64,000 nt of DNA from Zychaea mexicana (Eukaryota > Mucoromycota > Mucoromycetes > Mucorales > Lichtheimiaceae), in contig NW_026516697.1 in the NCBI RefSeq assembly GCF_025766255.1, positions 186,001-250,000 on the forward strand, written 5' to 3'. Below, in pieces: positions 63,715 to 64,000 of this stretch. A program made the position numbers and the translations under genes. The notes under the pieces were generated by a model that was not told where the DNA came from, made no database searches, and saw nothing but the letters and a program-made list of their open reading frames with translations. Positions within the stretch are counted from its first letter, which is position 1. Every line of letters begins with the position of its first letter.

Positions 63715-64000
63715 AACTATAGATAACTATAACCGATCCGCTTGCCCTTTGTGCCCTGCAGAAGAACCACTCCCTAGCTAGCCAGTCAGTTGAGCTTATG
63801 CTGACATTCTCGCAACAAGTATCAGCTCTAGTAGGATGCGTCCACAAGGCAATCATGTTCATCCATCTTCTGCATAATCATTGGTACCATAGTTCTTGAA
63901 GTTCAGCCATGGCCAAAGCGCTCTATCGACGCAAAGTCAAAACATTGTTAGTTAAGAGTCAACACATGGACATTATAAACATACAAAACATAGACCAACA
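63715..64000 (+). repeat. Dispersed repeat, copy 2, running off the window
   Basis: Nearly identical to 48,305-48,600, same orientation. It begins around TGGCTAGGCAACTATAGATA (63,704) and continues to the window end. Differences are scattered single bases. Confidence 0.9.

Overview
The window is nuclear DNA of an early-diverging fungus, most likely Mucoromycota (Mucorales-type). Genes carry many short GT-AG introns and the core genes are standard eukaryotic ones. The accessory part contains gene families that I associate, from memory, with mucoromycete genomes. No bacterial-type operon is present.

Positions 1-46,100 are ordinary gene space. In order: a LIM-domain-binding (LDB/PtaB-type) transcription co-regulator (-); a Stc1-domain protein (+), divergent from it; a long coiled-coil protein with a CC1-box-like motif of the kind found in dynein adaptors (-); a secreted Cys-containing protein (+); the Paf1-complex TPR subunit Ctr9 (+); the DEAH spliceosomal helicase Prp16 (-); and, 140 bp from the Prp16 start, the spliceosome-associated Ess2/DGCR14 (+). 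Then come a transferrin-receptor/PSMA-like type II membrane protein that has lost catalytic glutamates and carries a PPxY motif (+), a CUE-domain protein (+), a sugar transporter (+), an unrecognised Q/S-rich protein (+), the GPI-anchor glycosyltransferase PIG-A/Spt14 (-) and a DHA1-type MFS transporter (-). Beside the last one lie a decayed paralogue and a frameshifted fragment of SAICAR synthetase.

Positions 46,100-64,000 are accessory. A dispersed repeat family (48.1-49.7 kb, again at 63.7-64.0 kb) flanks a stack of nested insertions. A CACTA-like element (50,174-51,818, TSD TCT) sits in the stop codon of a nuclease-like family gene whose 3' exons are at 51.8-53.4 kb. The probable first exon of that gene is at 62,987-63,480. 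Between them lies an AT-rich block (about 54.4-62.6 kb), apparently inside one intron.

The AT-rich block encodes a Harbinger-like DDE transposase with a C-terminal chromodomain, a small Cys/His protein, a short unknown protein, and a Rep-like protein (HUH nuclease plus SF3 helicase) of the CRESS-DNA type. Each of the three larger reading frames is broken by younger elements: two Tc1/mariner-type MITEs with TA duplications, a third TIR element carrying its own gene, and a hAT-type element with an 8-bp duplication. The block is the most unusual object here: an old, broken mobile or virus-derived unit pairing a DDE transposase with a Rep protein. Exon boundaries were read by eye. Boundaries of insertions without a clear target duplication are approximate.
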